From NCBI GenBank assembly GCA_951813535.1, contig OX638345.1, forward strand, positions 3,402,608 to 3,466,607: a stretch of DNA of 64,000 bases, written 5' to 3'. Positions 35,348 to 44,545 of this stretch are shown one piece after another. Below the pieces are notes generated by a model. The model saw only the letters and a list, made by a program, of their open reading frames with translations. It was not told where the DNA came from and searched no databases. The position numbers were made by a program, and so were the translations under genes. Every line of letters starts with the position of its first letter. Within the stretch, counting starts at the first letter, position 1. This DNA is from an uncultured Dehalococcoidia bacterium (GTDB taxonomy: Bacteria; Chloroflexota; Dehalococcoidia; Lucifugimonadales; UBA3495).

Positions 35348-36862
35348 TCACTCTTGGAAGTTGATGGTTACGGTGTCGCCGGCCAGCCAACGAAAGGATG
35401 TGATCTCCGCATTTTTTGGCAATTCAAACACAAGCCAACCGTCCAACCCGGTGCCTCGGGGCAGGACTTGGGGGCGTTCTAGCAGCTCGATTCGTCCGTC
35501 GCGCTGAACTTCCTCGTGCAGTGGGTTCCAAAGGAACTTGACGCAGTCCTGGGGCGCTCCTGGATTCAATGGCACATTGCAACGGTCGGACTCCTTTCCA
35601 GACATGTCAGATTGTTCTGCCAGTTCACTGATGTCCAGCGGGCGATATCGGACCTGAAGAGAATCCAGCAGTTCAGCGGCGTTTCGGTCAATATCGACGG
35701 AGGCGCTGGGTACGGTGTGATTCTCAACTTTGACGCGCATCAGCGCCAGTTCGTTGCTGGCCAAAGTTGGAACAATCCGATACGCATCCTCGTCGGAACT
35801 GCCCTGAGTGAGTTCACCAGACGGTGTGGTCCACCGCAATTCGTCGGTACGCGTCACGTCGGCGATACTTACGTGCAACGTTTCGCCTTTGTAGTATTTC
35901 CCGATACGCCAGGACCTAGCGGTGAGATTTTTGCCATTTCGCAGGTTCTCGAAACGGTCGAAAATCTCTGTCATGGGGAGCGCGTAGCCGAAACCCGCCA
36001 AATGCTCGTTCCCCTGGGAGTTCATGCCTATGATTTCGCCCGCGCGGTTTATCAGCGGCCCGCCGCGGTACCCCGGGTTCAAGACGGCGTCGATAGCAAT
36101 CCGGTGCACACCGTTCTGATCACGGCTTTCCGAGGATACGATGGCCCTGGTCAGAGTGATGTTTTTCTGTTCCGGTATGAAACCAAGAGCAAAAACCCGG
36201 GAGCCCAACTCGTAGGTCGCAGATGTCTGAATGCCATCACCTGCGGTGCGCATAAGGTCGAGGCCGCTGGACCAGTTGGTTTTGGTGATGTCGAAATCGT
36301 CAGGGCCAACGGCGAGGAGGGCTACATCAGCGATGGAGTCAAAGCCCAAAACCTCCACCTTGGTCAGTTGAGGGATGTCGTCGAAGCCCCAATCGACGGT
36401 TGCGTAGCCGTCAGCGCCGACCACGTGCTGGCTGGTTGCTACATACCAGTCGGAGCGACGAAGGGGATCCCGGATGAAAAAGCCCGTGCCACTGCCGTGG
36501 GATGATGTTATGTGGACCACCCAGGGCCTGAGGCTATCATTGAGCTCAGCGATGGACGGTGTGGGTGTCGGCATGACGGTGGGTCGAGGCGTAGCAGTAG
36601 GAGCGAGCGGTGCAATAGGTGCAACCGCAGGCGTGGGCTTGTTGGTCGGAGTTGCAGGAGGAGCAGGGGATGAAGTGGGACGTTGGGCAATTGACGGACT
36701 CGATGCCTCCTGCACCGGTTCTGCGACCATGCTTTCCGGCGTCCGGCCTTGCGCCGGAGTCGGCGTGGGCGGGGAAGGCGACGCACACGCGAGGAGGAGC
36801 AAAACCAGGAAAAACGTGGTGGTAGACCTGGTTATCGGGTTGGTAAGCCTGCGTTTTGACAT
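35348..36862 (-). CDS. Trypsin-like lipoprotein with the catalytic Ser replaced (pseudoprotease)
   Basis: The 504 residues begin with a lipoprotein signal (FFLVLLLLACASP, Cys26) and a Pro/Thr linker to about 100. The chymotrypsin-fold domain has His146 (TSQHVVG) and Asp179 (SIADVALL). The nucleophile region reads NPGYRGGPLIN, with Arg266 where GxSGGP needs Ser. The codon is CGC, not one step from TCN Ser codons, so a sequencing error is unlikely. A C-terminal region of about 180 residues has no recognised fold. It probably binds peptides outside the membrane without cutting them. It is divergent from the active relative at 37254. Confidence 0.8.
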   Translation of the reverse strand: MSKRRLTNPITRSTTTFFLVLLLLACASPSPPTPTPAQGRTPESMVAEPVQEASSPSIAQRPTSSPAPPATPTNKPTPAVAPIAPLAPTATPRPTVMPTPTPSIAELNDSLRPWVVHITSSHGSGTGFFIRDPLRRSDWYVATSQHVVGADGYATVDWGFDDIPQLTKVEVLGFDSIADVALLAVGPDDFDITKTNWSSGLDLMRTAGDGIQTSATYELGSRVFALGFIPEQKNITLTRAIVSSESRDQNGVHRIAIDAVLNPGYRGGPLINRAGEIIGMNSQGNEHLAGFGYALPMTEIFDRFENLRNGKNLTARSWRIGKYYKGETLHVSIADVTRTDELRWTTPSGELTQGSSDEDAYRIVPTLASNELALMRVKVENHTVPSASVDIDRNAAELLDSLQVRYRPLDISELAEQSDMSGKESDRCNVPLNPGAPQDCVKFLWNPLHEEVQRDGRIELLERPQVLPRGTGLDGWLVFELPKNAEITSFRWLAGDTVTINFQE

Positions 36863-37253
36863 CTATTCCCTTCGATCGCTCTGTGATTCCCGACTGCGGC
36901 GACCGCTGATATCCATCGTTCAGTTCGATGACCTCGCGGATGAGCGTCAGGGAACATCCATTGCCGATTATAACGCTGCGAGCCACGGAGGCCGGGTTCA
37001 TTAACCAACCTGCCAATCGCCATGCTTGCAATCAATCCCACCGAAACCGTACGACGGCAACCGTCGCGAGGGGTAGGATCACCTCAGCGATCGCGGGCTG
37101 GCGCAAGCGAGCTCACACCAACCCATTCGGTGCGACCGGGCGCTCCTCCCGCACTTGCCCCCGATCTCGACACCGGCGAGCACTGTGATTGTTGCGGGCC
37201 TGGCTTGTACGCGCATGTATAATCCGTGCCATCAGTGCGCGTTGGGGCCCGTC
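36863..37253. promoter_or_regulatory. Divergent intergenic region between two protease-like genes
   Basis: About 390 bp separate the two start codons, long enough for two promoters. No clear -35/-10 pairs or operators could be chosen. An ATG frame through 37155 extends the rightward gene but lacks signal-peptide character. Confidence 0.35.
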
Positions 37254-40058
37254 ATGCTGCGAAAATATTTCGTGATTACAGCCATGAGCCTGTCCGCAGT
37301 GATGGCGGTAATATTCAATCTCGGGTGCATGGGCGGCTCCGACTCTCAACAGGTTGAGACAATAGTATCTTCGGTGGCGGTTCAACCGACCAGCGTTCCT
37401 ACCCCTACGTTGACGCGGGTGCCGACCCCGCCGACCACTCCGCATCCCACGCCGACGGTCGAGCCCACGGCCACTCCGCGGCCGGCCCCAACACCCGTGC
37501 CGACAATGTCGTCTGCCGACGTATATTCCCTGATTGCGCCTTCCGTGGCAATGGTGATCAGTTCAGTTGGCACGGGTAGCGCCGTCCTGCTCGAAGACGG
37601 ATACCTTGTAACCAATCATCACGTGGTCTGGCCAGACCGTGGGGTGCGGTTGCTTTTTCCTGACGGGGTGGACCTTAGGAACGTAAGCGTGGTGGCGGTG
37701 GACCCGTTGGCGGATATTGCCCTGCTGGGTCCGGTGGACACGGAAGCCAAGGGCTTGAGTTTCAGCAAAGGGGAGAGTTTTCCGGTGGGTGGCGAGGTTT
37801 TCATGGTTGGCTATCCGGGTGAGGTGGAGCGGTCGCCGAAACCCGCCATCGTCAGCGGGGTTCTATCTCGTGTGCGAAGCTGGGACCAGGCGGGAATAAC
37901 CTATTTGCAGACGGATGCCTCGATTGCCGGAGGACAGAGCGGCGGCGCGATGGTGGATGCCAGGGGAAGGTTGCTGGGTGTTTCTGGTTTTTCTTTCACC
38001 GACGCTCAATACGCTCTGGTGGCGTCATCGGTTGACGTCGGGCGTGTCGTCGGCAGGTTGAAACGGAGCGCGGAAACCCTGGCCCTGGGCGATCGGGTAT
38101 TTCCGGAGGGTCGCGGTGAGTTGGAGTTTATTATCGAGTTGAGAGACGGGTGGGACCGTCGGGATTTCGTGCTGACGGCGCCGGAGCCGACCACGGTGGA
38201 TTTTGAGCTGGCGTGCGACGGTCGCGCGAAAATGTACCTGTACGACGGGAGTGGAACGGTGGTTCAGCGGGACGACGCGGATGAAGCCGGTGAATGGACG
38301 AATGTGGCGCTACCGAACCGGGGAGTCTATTTTTTGCAGGTCGGGCAGCACGAGGATGAGCGCGTCCAGTGCCGGCTGTCCAGCAGCGTTCAACTGCGCC
38401 AGCTACCTGACCCAGACGATGGCAGGGAAGTGGTCAAGGGCAGAGTCATAGCCGGCAACCTGGACCACTTCCGGGACGTTGACTGGTTTCTGGTCAGCCT
38501 GAAAGAAGGCGAAACGGTCGAGGTGACCACGGATTCGCTGAATGTGGACACGGCTTTGCGGGTGCGCTGCCGGGGTTGCGGAGGCAACCGACTGGCCCAG
38601 AATGACGACAGTGGGGGCGGGCTGTTCGGCGCGAACGCCAGGGTGATCTACCGGGCTGATTCGGATGGCGAGTTCGTGATCAGCGTTGACGCATCCGGCG
38701 GCAATAATGGGGGAGGATATTTCCTATCCGTGAAGCGGGCTTTATCAGGGTCAGTGCTGACTCCGCTGTCGGGTGAGCGTGTAACCGGTGCGGACGCGTT
38801 GACCAACCAGGTATTTGACTGTCTGGAGAGTAACGAGGACGCCTGGGAATCTCTCATGACAAGTGTCGAAGATGGGTTGGTTGCGGACGGTATGAACCGG
38901 GACTTGGCGAAGGGTTTGGTGGAGTTGCTGTTGGGGGACAGGACTGCGTTTGTGTCAGCCATGCGTGATCCGGTGTCTGAAGATCCATCCAGTTTTCACG
39001 AGTTCCTGGATACGCAGTGTCAGGAGGAGGGTAGCCTGGCAGTCGACGATTCCGGACCGGTGCAAGGGCGTTTGTTCTGGGACCGGTTCGGAGAGGGTCG
39101 CCTATTTGGTCCGATCAACGCGACCATGCGGCATGATCCGGCCGACGGCAAGATTGAGCGGAAAGCCGCTGACTTGAGGCTGGATGATTTTCTGGCCTCG
39201 GCGACCTTTGTGAATCCTTCTGCCGGAGCTTGGGATTATGGATTCTATCTCCGGGACGACCGGGACCTGGAAAACGGCCGGTTCGGTTATGTGGCGGTCA
39301 CCAGCGAAGGGAAATGGAGTTTGCGCTGGCGGGACCGCGCCTCCGGCCAAACCACTACAATCTCCAGCGGCCTCCTGGGCAGTCTCGATATCAGCGACGG
39401 AGGGCAAAATCTCCTGGAGATGGCGGTATTCGGCGATAGGGGATTGTTTCTGGTCAACGGCCATTTCGTGGCTTGGCTCGACGTCTCGGATATGCCCGAA
39501 TCGGGCGACGTTGCGGTGGTAACCGGAATATTCAAGGGAAATGAGTCATCGGGCGCGCTTACCCGTGTCCGAGATTTAGAGATTTGGTCGTTGGCGAAGG
39601 TTCACGAGACCGATACGGGTACCGTTGAGGTCAGACCAAAAGGGCCGTGGGAGTATTCCAGCGACGCGGACGGCCCCGATTTTCTGGCCGAGGTGGAATT
39701 TGTGAGACCCCCCGGCGATGATTGGAGCCTGGGCTTCCTGGTCCGGGCTGTGGACTCCGACCGATTTGATTCGGTGGTAGTCAATGGCGAAGACGGCTGG
39801 GTCCACGAATGGATGGGACCGGGCGACGACTCAGCGGTAACCGATGGAGCCCTGGCTGGCGAGTTTGGCGACAGCGTGCATCTGCTGTTGGTCGGGTTTG
39901 GACCGGTGGGATTGTTGTTCGTGGACGGTGAGTTGGTGTCACGCTTGGACCTGTCCGGCAATCTGGAACGGGGAGAGGTACTGCTCATTGGCGACACTGG
40001 CGACGAGACCATGGGTCCCATGCAGTTTGGACATTTCAGGCTGTGGGCGCCTGGCTAA
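37254..40058 (+). CDS. Trypsin-like serine protease lipoprotein with PPC and tandem LamG-like domains
   Basis: The protein has 934 residues from ATG 37254. Lipobox VIFNLGC (Cys25) and a Pro/Thr linker (about 45-85) precede a protease domain with His123 (TNHHVV), Asp154 (PLADIALL) and Ser229 (GGQSGGAM). A PPC-like beta domain follows (about 400-500, with DWFLVSLKEGETVEV and GYFLSV). Two related concanavalin/LamG-like repeats end the protein, marked by LASATFVNPSAGAWDYGFYL and LAEVEFVRPPGDDWSLGFLV. It is likely anchored to the cell surface, degrading or binding extracellular polymers. The start used gives the signal peptide; an upstream in-frame start does not. Confidence 0.9.
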   Translation: MLRKYFVITAMSLSAVMAVIFNLGCMGGSDSQQVETIVSSVAVQPTSVPTPTLTRVPTPPTTPHPTPTVEPTATPRPAPTPVPTMSSADVYSLIAPSVAMVISSVGTGSAVLLEDGYLVTNHHVVWPDRGVRLLFPDGVDLRNVSVVAVDPLADIALLGPVDTEAKGLSFSKGESFPVGGEVFMVGYPGEVERSPKPAIVSGVLSRVRSWDQAGITYLQTDASIAGGQSGGAMVDARGRLLGVSGFSFTDAQYALVASSVDVGRVVGRLKRSAETLALGDRVFPEGRGELEFIIELRDGWDRRDFVLTAPEPTTVDFELACDGRAKMYLYDGSGTVVQRDDADEAGEWTNVALPNRGVYFLQVGQHEDERVQCRLSSSVQLRQLPDPDDGREVVKGRVIAGNLDHFRDVDWFLVSLKEGETVEVTTDSLNVDTALRVRCRGCGGNRLAQNDDSGGGLFGANARVIYRADSDGEFVISVDASGGNNGGGYFLSVKRALSGSVLTPLSGERVTGADALTNQVFDCLESNEDAWESLMTSVEDGLVADGMNRDLAKGLVELLLGDRTAFVSAMRDPVSEDPSSFHEFLDTQCQEEGSLAVDDSGPVQGRLFWDRFGEGRLFGPINATMRHDPADGKIERKAADLRLDDFLASATFVNPSAGAWDYGFYLRDDRDLENGRFGYVAVTSEGKWSLRWRDRASGQTTTISSGLLGSLDISDGGQNLLEMAVFGDRGLFLVNGHFVAWLDVSDMPESGDVAVVTGIFKGNESSGALTRVRDLEIWSLAKVHETDTGTVEVRPKGPWEYSSDADGPDFLAEVEFVRPPGDDWSLGFLVRAVDSDRFDSVVVNGEDGWVHEWMGPGDDSAVTDGALAGEFGDSVHLLLVGFGPVGLLFVDGELVSRLDLSGNLERGEVLLIGDTGDETMGPMQFGHFRLWAPG

Positions 40059-40283
40059 AATCCGGCCCACGGGACGGATGCACCCCGACGTCGGCTCCAC
40101 GATGAGCGGTGGAGGTAGCGGCACTTTCCCTATGGAACCCCAAGCGCAGGTCGCCGCTTTATTCCCAACGAACTACGGACACATCACATTGGGCCTGCCG
40201 GCAATAACGTCCTTGTCCAACTCGTTCGACACGTTTTGGTTCACGCAACATCCATCACGTGAACGGCTTCATCAGACCCCCTC
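40059..40283. other. Short intergenic region
   Basis: No gene or clear regulatory element was recognised in these 225 bp. Confidence 0.4.
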
Positions 40284-40919
40284 GTGGAGATGGGCAGGAT
40301 TGAGAAAGTCGATCCACCCGCCGACATCCGCACCACCCACCAGTACGTCCATGCGCTGAGGGACGGCCGCAGCAGCGAGGAGCACCGCGCCATCGTCCTC
40401 TGGGACAAGGTGGGCGGTGGGCTGAGACTGTCAAAGGCTGCGGCCGACAACCTGGGCCGCTACACCCAGGCGCTCCTGGAGATCGCCCGCTCGTCGGGAC
40501 AGCGCCCGGAACGGGAAAGACTTCCGAGAGAAGACACGGCCGCCGCGCTGCACCGGTGGGCGGCTGCCGTGGCGCCCAACACGCTGAATCCCGAGCAGAC
40601 GCCCGCGATCACCGAGTACGGCGGCACGACCTTCCGCAGCCAGATGGAGGCCCGTTGGGCGGCGTACTTCGACCGGCGGAGCATCGCATGGGAGTGTGAG
40701 CCGGCGCGGTTCGACGGCTGGACCCCCGATTTCCGGCTCGTGCTGAACGGGGATGGGGTCTATGCGGAGGTGAAACCAGTGACGGAGTTTCCCATGGACG
40801 TGGCCCAGCGGATGCTGAATGCCGGTTGTGATGGCGACGTGCTCATCCTGGGCCAGGGGCCGCGCCATGTTTGGCGTTACCGGGACGGCGGATGGGGATC
40901 CACGGACCTCACGGTCTGA
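40284..40919 (+). CDS. PD-(D/E)xK-like nuclease-fold protein
   Basis: In the 211 residues, TTFRSQMEARWAAYFDRRSI, then WTPDFRLVLNGDGVYAEVKP and the Asp...Glu-x-Lys order match small phage-type PD-(D/E)xK proteins. The N-terminal 100 residues are helical and unassigned. GTG 40284 and ATG 40290 are both possible starts. The gene ends overlapping the opposing HEPN-like gene by 11 bp. DNA cleavage is plausible but the partner is unknown. Confidence 0.7.
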   Translation: MEMGRIEKVDPPADIRTTHQYVHALRDGRSSEEHRAIVLWDKVGGGLRLSKAAADNLGRYTQALLEIARSSGQRPERERLPREDTAAALHRWAAAVAPNTLNPEQTPAITEYGGTTFRSQMEARWAAYFDRRSIAWECEPARFDGWTPDFRLVLNGDGVYAEVKPVTEFPMDVAQRMLNAGCDGDVLILGQGPRHVWRYRDGGWGSTDLTV

Positions 40920-41415
40920 CCGCGGCCTCGCCGGTACCGGTCATTCCTTCCGAGGGCCGGTACAGCAGCAGATGGACGGCGAAGGCCCGGCGCCGTTCGG
41001 GCTCGATTGACAGGAACTCGGAGATGGCCACTTCCGCCCGGTCGATGCAGTCCCGGGCCTGATCGGCCGTCAAGGTTGTCGTCGGATCCTCCTCGGCCAG
41101 CAGCCGCTGGTGATGGGCAGCGAGAAAGACGTCGACGAAACGCCTCATCGTCTCGGGCTGACGGGAGAAGTCGGCCTGCATCAGCTCGAATGCGGAGTCG
41201 CCACCCAGGGCCGTGTAGACGCGGCTCCACTCCGGCGTTTCGCCCTCCGTTTCGGACGGACCGATCAGCAGGTCCGCATTGCTGCGGGCAAGGGCGTGGT
41301 ACATGGCGTAGTAGGCGTTGCCGACGGCCATGCGGAGCTTGGCCTGGTGGAGATGGTCGGACGGTTCGGTTGCTGCCATCTCCCGCGCCAGCTCGACAAT
41401 GTTTTGCCATTTCAT
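40909..41415 (-). CDS. HEPN-like helical protein
   Basis: CCAAGGAGATCAGACC supports ATG 41415. The 168 residues contain KLRMAVGNAYYAMYHALARSNADLL, the helix typical of HEPN/UPF0332 proteins (R...AYYAxxH), and a second helical half with CIDRAEVAISEFLSI. Such proteins are ribonuclease toxins or RNA-binding adaptors, often next to a nucleotidyltransferase antitoxin. None was seen here. IS1380 copy B begins 74 bp upstream of its start. Confidence 0.65.
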   Translation of the reverse strand: MKWQNIVELAREMAATEPSDHLHQAKLRMAVGNAYYAMYHALARSNADLLIGPSETEGETPEWSRVYTALGGDSAFELMQADFSRQPETMRRFVDVFLAAHHQRLLAEEDPTTTLTADQARDCIDRAEVAISEFLSIEPERRRAFAVHLLLYRPSEGMTGTGEAAVRP

Positions 41416-41488
41416 GGTCTGATCTCCTTGGTGTCAATTTTGACTGATAACTCGTGCCATTTCACCCGTCCGCAGAATGTTTCTCTTA

Positions 41489-43197
41489 GCCCAAATCCAC
41501 CGAAAGGATGAGTGTGGCCTCGGGGTGAGGCGATAAGAAAGTGCTCCCGGCTTCGGGGATAATGGTTTTTGACAACGAAAACCACCCGAGAACAAGGAGC
41601 ACCCATCGGATGCTACCACCTGAGCGCCTCGACCGCATCTGCGCCGTCTTCGATGACCACCGCCTGGTGGCTGATGCTGGGCTGATCCTGCCGGTCACGC
41701 TGGCCCATCATCTGGGACTGGGCGAGTTGGTGGACCGCCATGTTGACCTGGGAGATGCGCCGGGTCGGGCTAATGCGGGAGACAAGCTGCTGACCCTGGT
41801 GGCGTCGGCGCTGGCTGGTGGAGACTGCATCGACGATGCCGACGGGTTGCGCGCTGGTGGAACCGAGCGGGTACTGGGCTGTACTGTGAAGGCGCCATCC
41901 ACGCTGGGTACGTTCCTGCGCAGCTTCCGTTGGGGCCACGTGCGCCAGTTGGATCGGGTGGGCCGTGAGTTTCTGGCCCGAGCCTGGGCCGCTGGGGCCG
42001 GACCGGGTGATGATCCGCTGACCATCGACCTGGACTCCACAGTCTGCGAGACCTACTGGCTGGCCAAGGAGGGCGCACAGCGCCACAACTACACCGGTCA
42101 GCGGGGCTATCACCCGCTGTTGGCCGTGGCCGCTGGCACCGGCGACGTGCTGATGGCTCGGCTGCGCCAGGGACGAGCCAACACGGCTCGGGGCGCCGCC
42201 CACTTCCTGCGGGAAACCGTCAACCGCGTGCGCTATGCCGGAGCCACGGGACCACTCACCGTGCGCGCCGACAGTGGCTTCTACACCCACGGCATCGTCG
42301 CCGTCTGCCGGAAGATGAAGGTCCGCTTCTCCATCACCGTCCGCCAGCACCAGACCCTGCGCAACATCATTGAGGCCATACCCGAGACCGACTGGACGCC
42401 CATCCCGTACTGGATGGAGGGCGCCGCCGACGTGGCTGAGGCTGAATACACTCCTTTCCAGAGTGAGCCCGACGCCGTTCCGGTACGGCTCATCGTGCGA
42501 AGGGTGAAACCCACGCCTGGCTCACAGTTGGCCCTTTTCGCCAACTACAGCTATCACGCTTTCATCACCGACCGGGACGGCGAGACGCTGGATCTTGAGG
42601 CCGATCACCGTCGCCACGCCGAGATTGAGAACGCCATCCGCGACCTCAAGTACGGGGTGGGTCTCAACCATCTCCCCTCGGGACGCTTTCCCGCCAACGG
42701 TGCCTGGCTGGCCGTGCAGGTCATCGCCCATATCCTGGCTCGTTGGACAACGCGCATCGGTCTGGGCAAACCGGTAGCAACCACCAAGACCCTCCGGCGA
42801 CGCTTCTTCTCCCTGGCCGGACGCATCACCCGCACGGCCCGCCGCCTCACCCTGCATCTCCCCCAGGGCTGGCCCTGGCAAAACCAGTTCAGTCGGGCCC
42901 TCGCCCGATTGCGCGCCCTACCACTCCCTTACTGACCACGCCCGCAGCGTTTGACCCGTCCCTGACTACCTAACCCTCCGGCAGGCCAGCATCCGGCAGG
43001 TCCTCCCGTGTCTCCTGCTGCAATCCGCAGACTGATCCCGACCGTCGCCAGCGACGCCGACTGCCAAAATCTCCTTCGCGCCGCCGACACACCCAGCGCC
43101 AGCACCAATCCGTCCGGATCAAAGCCCGGCCCATTCTTCCCCGCACCATTCACGCCTCGTTTGACCCGCACCGCTGGATCCCTTCGGTGGATTCGGG
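41489..43197 (+). mobile_element. IS1380-family insertion sequence, copy B
   Basis: This 1,709-bp copy is in the opposite orientation to copy A and has the same terminal repeats. The flanking 4-bp duplication is CTTA (41485-41488 and 43198-43201). It landed in the tnpA leader of a Tn3 remnant. Confidence 0.92.
41610..42935 (+). CDS. IS1380-family transposase (copy B)
   Basis: The protein has 441 residues, nearly identical to copy A. Asp142, Asp221 and the HAEIENAIRDLKYG Glu are all present. Differences include DWTPIPYW, YTPFQSEPD and GLGKPVATTKT. ATG 41610 follows AAGGAG in the leader. The frame has no break, so both copies could be active and could act on each other's ends. Confidence 0.93.
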   Translation: MLPPERLDRICAVFDDHRLVADAGLILPVTLAHHLGLGELVDRHVDLGDAPGRANAGDKLLTLVASALAGGDCIDDADGLRAGGTERVLGCTVKAPSTLGTFLRSFRWGHVRQLDRVGREFLARAWAAGAGPGDDPLTIDLDSTVCETYWLAKEGAQRHNYTGQRGYHPLLAVAAGTGDVLMARLRQGRANTARGAAHFLRETVNRVRYAGATGPLTVRADSGFYTHGIVAVCRKMKVRFSITVRQHQTLRNIIEAIPETDWTPIPYWMEGAADVAEAEYTPFQSEPDAVPVRLIVRRVKPTPGSQLALFANYSYHAFITDRDGETLDLEADHRRHAEIENAIRDLKYGVGLNHLPSGRFPANGAWLAVQVIAHILARWTTRIGLGKPVATTKTLRRRFFSLAGRITRTARRLTLHLPQGWPWQNQFSRALARLRALPLPY

Positions 43198-43250
43198 CTT
43201 ACGGACAGCGCCGCGCCTGCCGGGATGAACGGATAACGAAGGGATGGAAC

Positions 43251-43585
43251 ATGCCTAGACGAAGCATCTGGAGCCCGCGGCAGCGTGCCGCCTTGTTCGA
43301 CCTGCGCACGGGCGAGGCTCATCATCCATTTGAGAACGCGCTGCGGATCGAACGCCAGGGTGAAATTCGCGACCGGTCCAGCCAGGGCAACACTATCGCA
43401 TGGGCGGTCTCAACTTACTCACCTTCATCGTAATTTTCTGGAATATCGCCCATTTCGGCGAAGTGGCCACACAGCGGAAATACGCCCACGTAACGGTCGA
43501 GCCCGATCTTCTGGCCCACTTCTCACCCCTGGGATGGGTCCATATCCCGCTCACCGGCGAATACCGGTGTGCAAAGCGCCGATAA
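43251..43585 (+). pseudogene. tnpA: Tn3-family transposase tnpA, internally deleted and frameshifted
   Basis: ATG 43251 opens MPRRSIWSPRQRAALFDLRT, the standard Tn3 TnpA N-terminus. After about 45 codons it jumps to the far C-terminal region in another frame: GGLNLLTFIVIFWNIAHFGE, then VEPDLLAHFSPLGWVHIPLTGEY, stopping at 43583-43585. More than 800 residues are missing. The leader upstream (from 43198) is the same as at 29158-29220. Confidence 0.8.
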
Positions 43586-43597
43586 CGGATTTAGCGG

Positions 43598-43635
43598 CGA
43601 TAGCATACGATCCTGCCCCTTGCCGGATCCGACCC
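43598..43635. repeat. Right terminal inverted repeat of the Tn3 remnant
   Basis: The reverse complement begins GGGTCGGATCCGGCAAGGGG, closely matching the Tn3-type ends at 28857 and 29269. A matching left end was not found; IS1380 copy B and deletions occupy that side. Confidence 0.6.
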
Positions 43636-44114
43636 GAGGTCATCGCCACGGTGTTTGCCGGAGCCGCTTGGCGGTGCTGCCGTACTCACTCCACGGCCAG
43701 CCTGCTGACCCGGGTGCCCAAGCGTTCCCAACCCGTCGTGGCCACCATGGTGCGCACCACGTACCAGCAGTTCTCGCCAGAAGAGGTCCACACCCAGGCA
43801 GATCGGGTGGCGCCCCAACTCAGAGAACACTTCCCCCAGGCTGCGCTGATGCTGGCAGACGCCTTGCTCGACATCGTCGCCTTCACCGTCGTCCCAGTGT
43901 TTCACTGGCAGAAACTTTGGTCCAATAACCCGCTGGAGCGACTGAACAAAAAGATGCGCTGGCGCGGAGCCTTGCCCGGTAGGGAACATGGTGAGTATCT
44001 TCCACAACCGAGTAGCACGGCGAATGGTCTGAAGCACGCCGCTACCTCCCCTTCACCGACGATGTCGACGCCGAGACCTTATCGGCTATCAACCTCCTGG
44101 AGGCCGCCGCCTGA
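43636..44114 (+). pseudogene. IS256-family (Mutator-like) transposase remnant
   Basis: VIATVFAGAAWRCCRTHSTA, VRTTYQQFSPEEVHTQADRV and HWQKLWSNNPLERLNKKMR are the conserved C-terminal part of IS256 transposases. After the NPLERLNK motif the frame is broken by deletions; FHNRVARRMV and then YLPFTDDVDAETLSAINLLE appear in other frames up to 44114. The N-terminal half is absent, so it is inactive. Confidence 0.8.
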
Positions 44115-44233
44115 ACAACATCAACACGGATGACGCTTGCCACGCCAATTGACGGGACGTAACCCGGACAAATTCGCTTTCCATCTAACAGGGCCGAGTC
44201 GCTGGCCACCAACAAATTTCGTGGTTTACCCGA
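44115..44233. other. Short gap after the IS256 remnant
   Basis: Nothing was recognised in these 119 bp. Confidence 0.3.
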
Positions 44234-44545
44234 TCAAAGCTCTTGCAAATCGCCATGTTTAGCGGTCCCGACTGAGTGATTTTTCGAAGACAGGTGCGAC
44301 GCACTGCGCATTGTTTGCGTCAAACCGTTTCGCGCATGAGGATTCGCATCAAACCTCTGCAGACATTCAAAGATTAGGTTCCTCAGTTTCGCCCCGGTGA
44401 TCGGCAAGACATAAGATGCATTTGCAAAGGCAAATCGAGTCAGGTAGACCACATTGGTGCACCCGGCAGGGGTTAGAGAAAAAGTGAGCACAAACGCGTA
44501 CGGATTCCGGTCGATAAATTCCGGTGTGATTTCAAGCTTTCCCGT
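44234..44545 (-). pseudogene. Possible SRPBCC-like C-terminal fragment
   Basis: The frame reads ITPEFIDRNPYAFVLTFSLT, then NVVYLTRFAFANASYVLPIT and KLRNLIFECLQRFDANPHA. The pattern of beta strands ending in a long helix recalls START/SRPBCC proteins. TGA and TAG codons just upstream and the lack of a good start suggest a truncated gene. GTG 44491 could start a short product. Confidence 0.3.
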
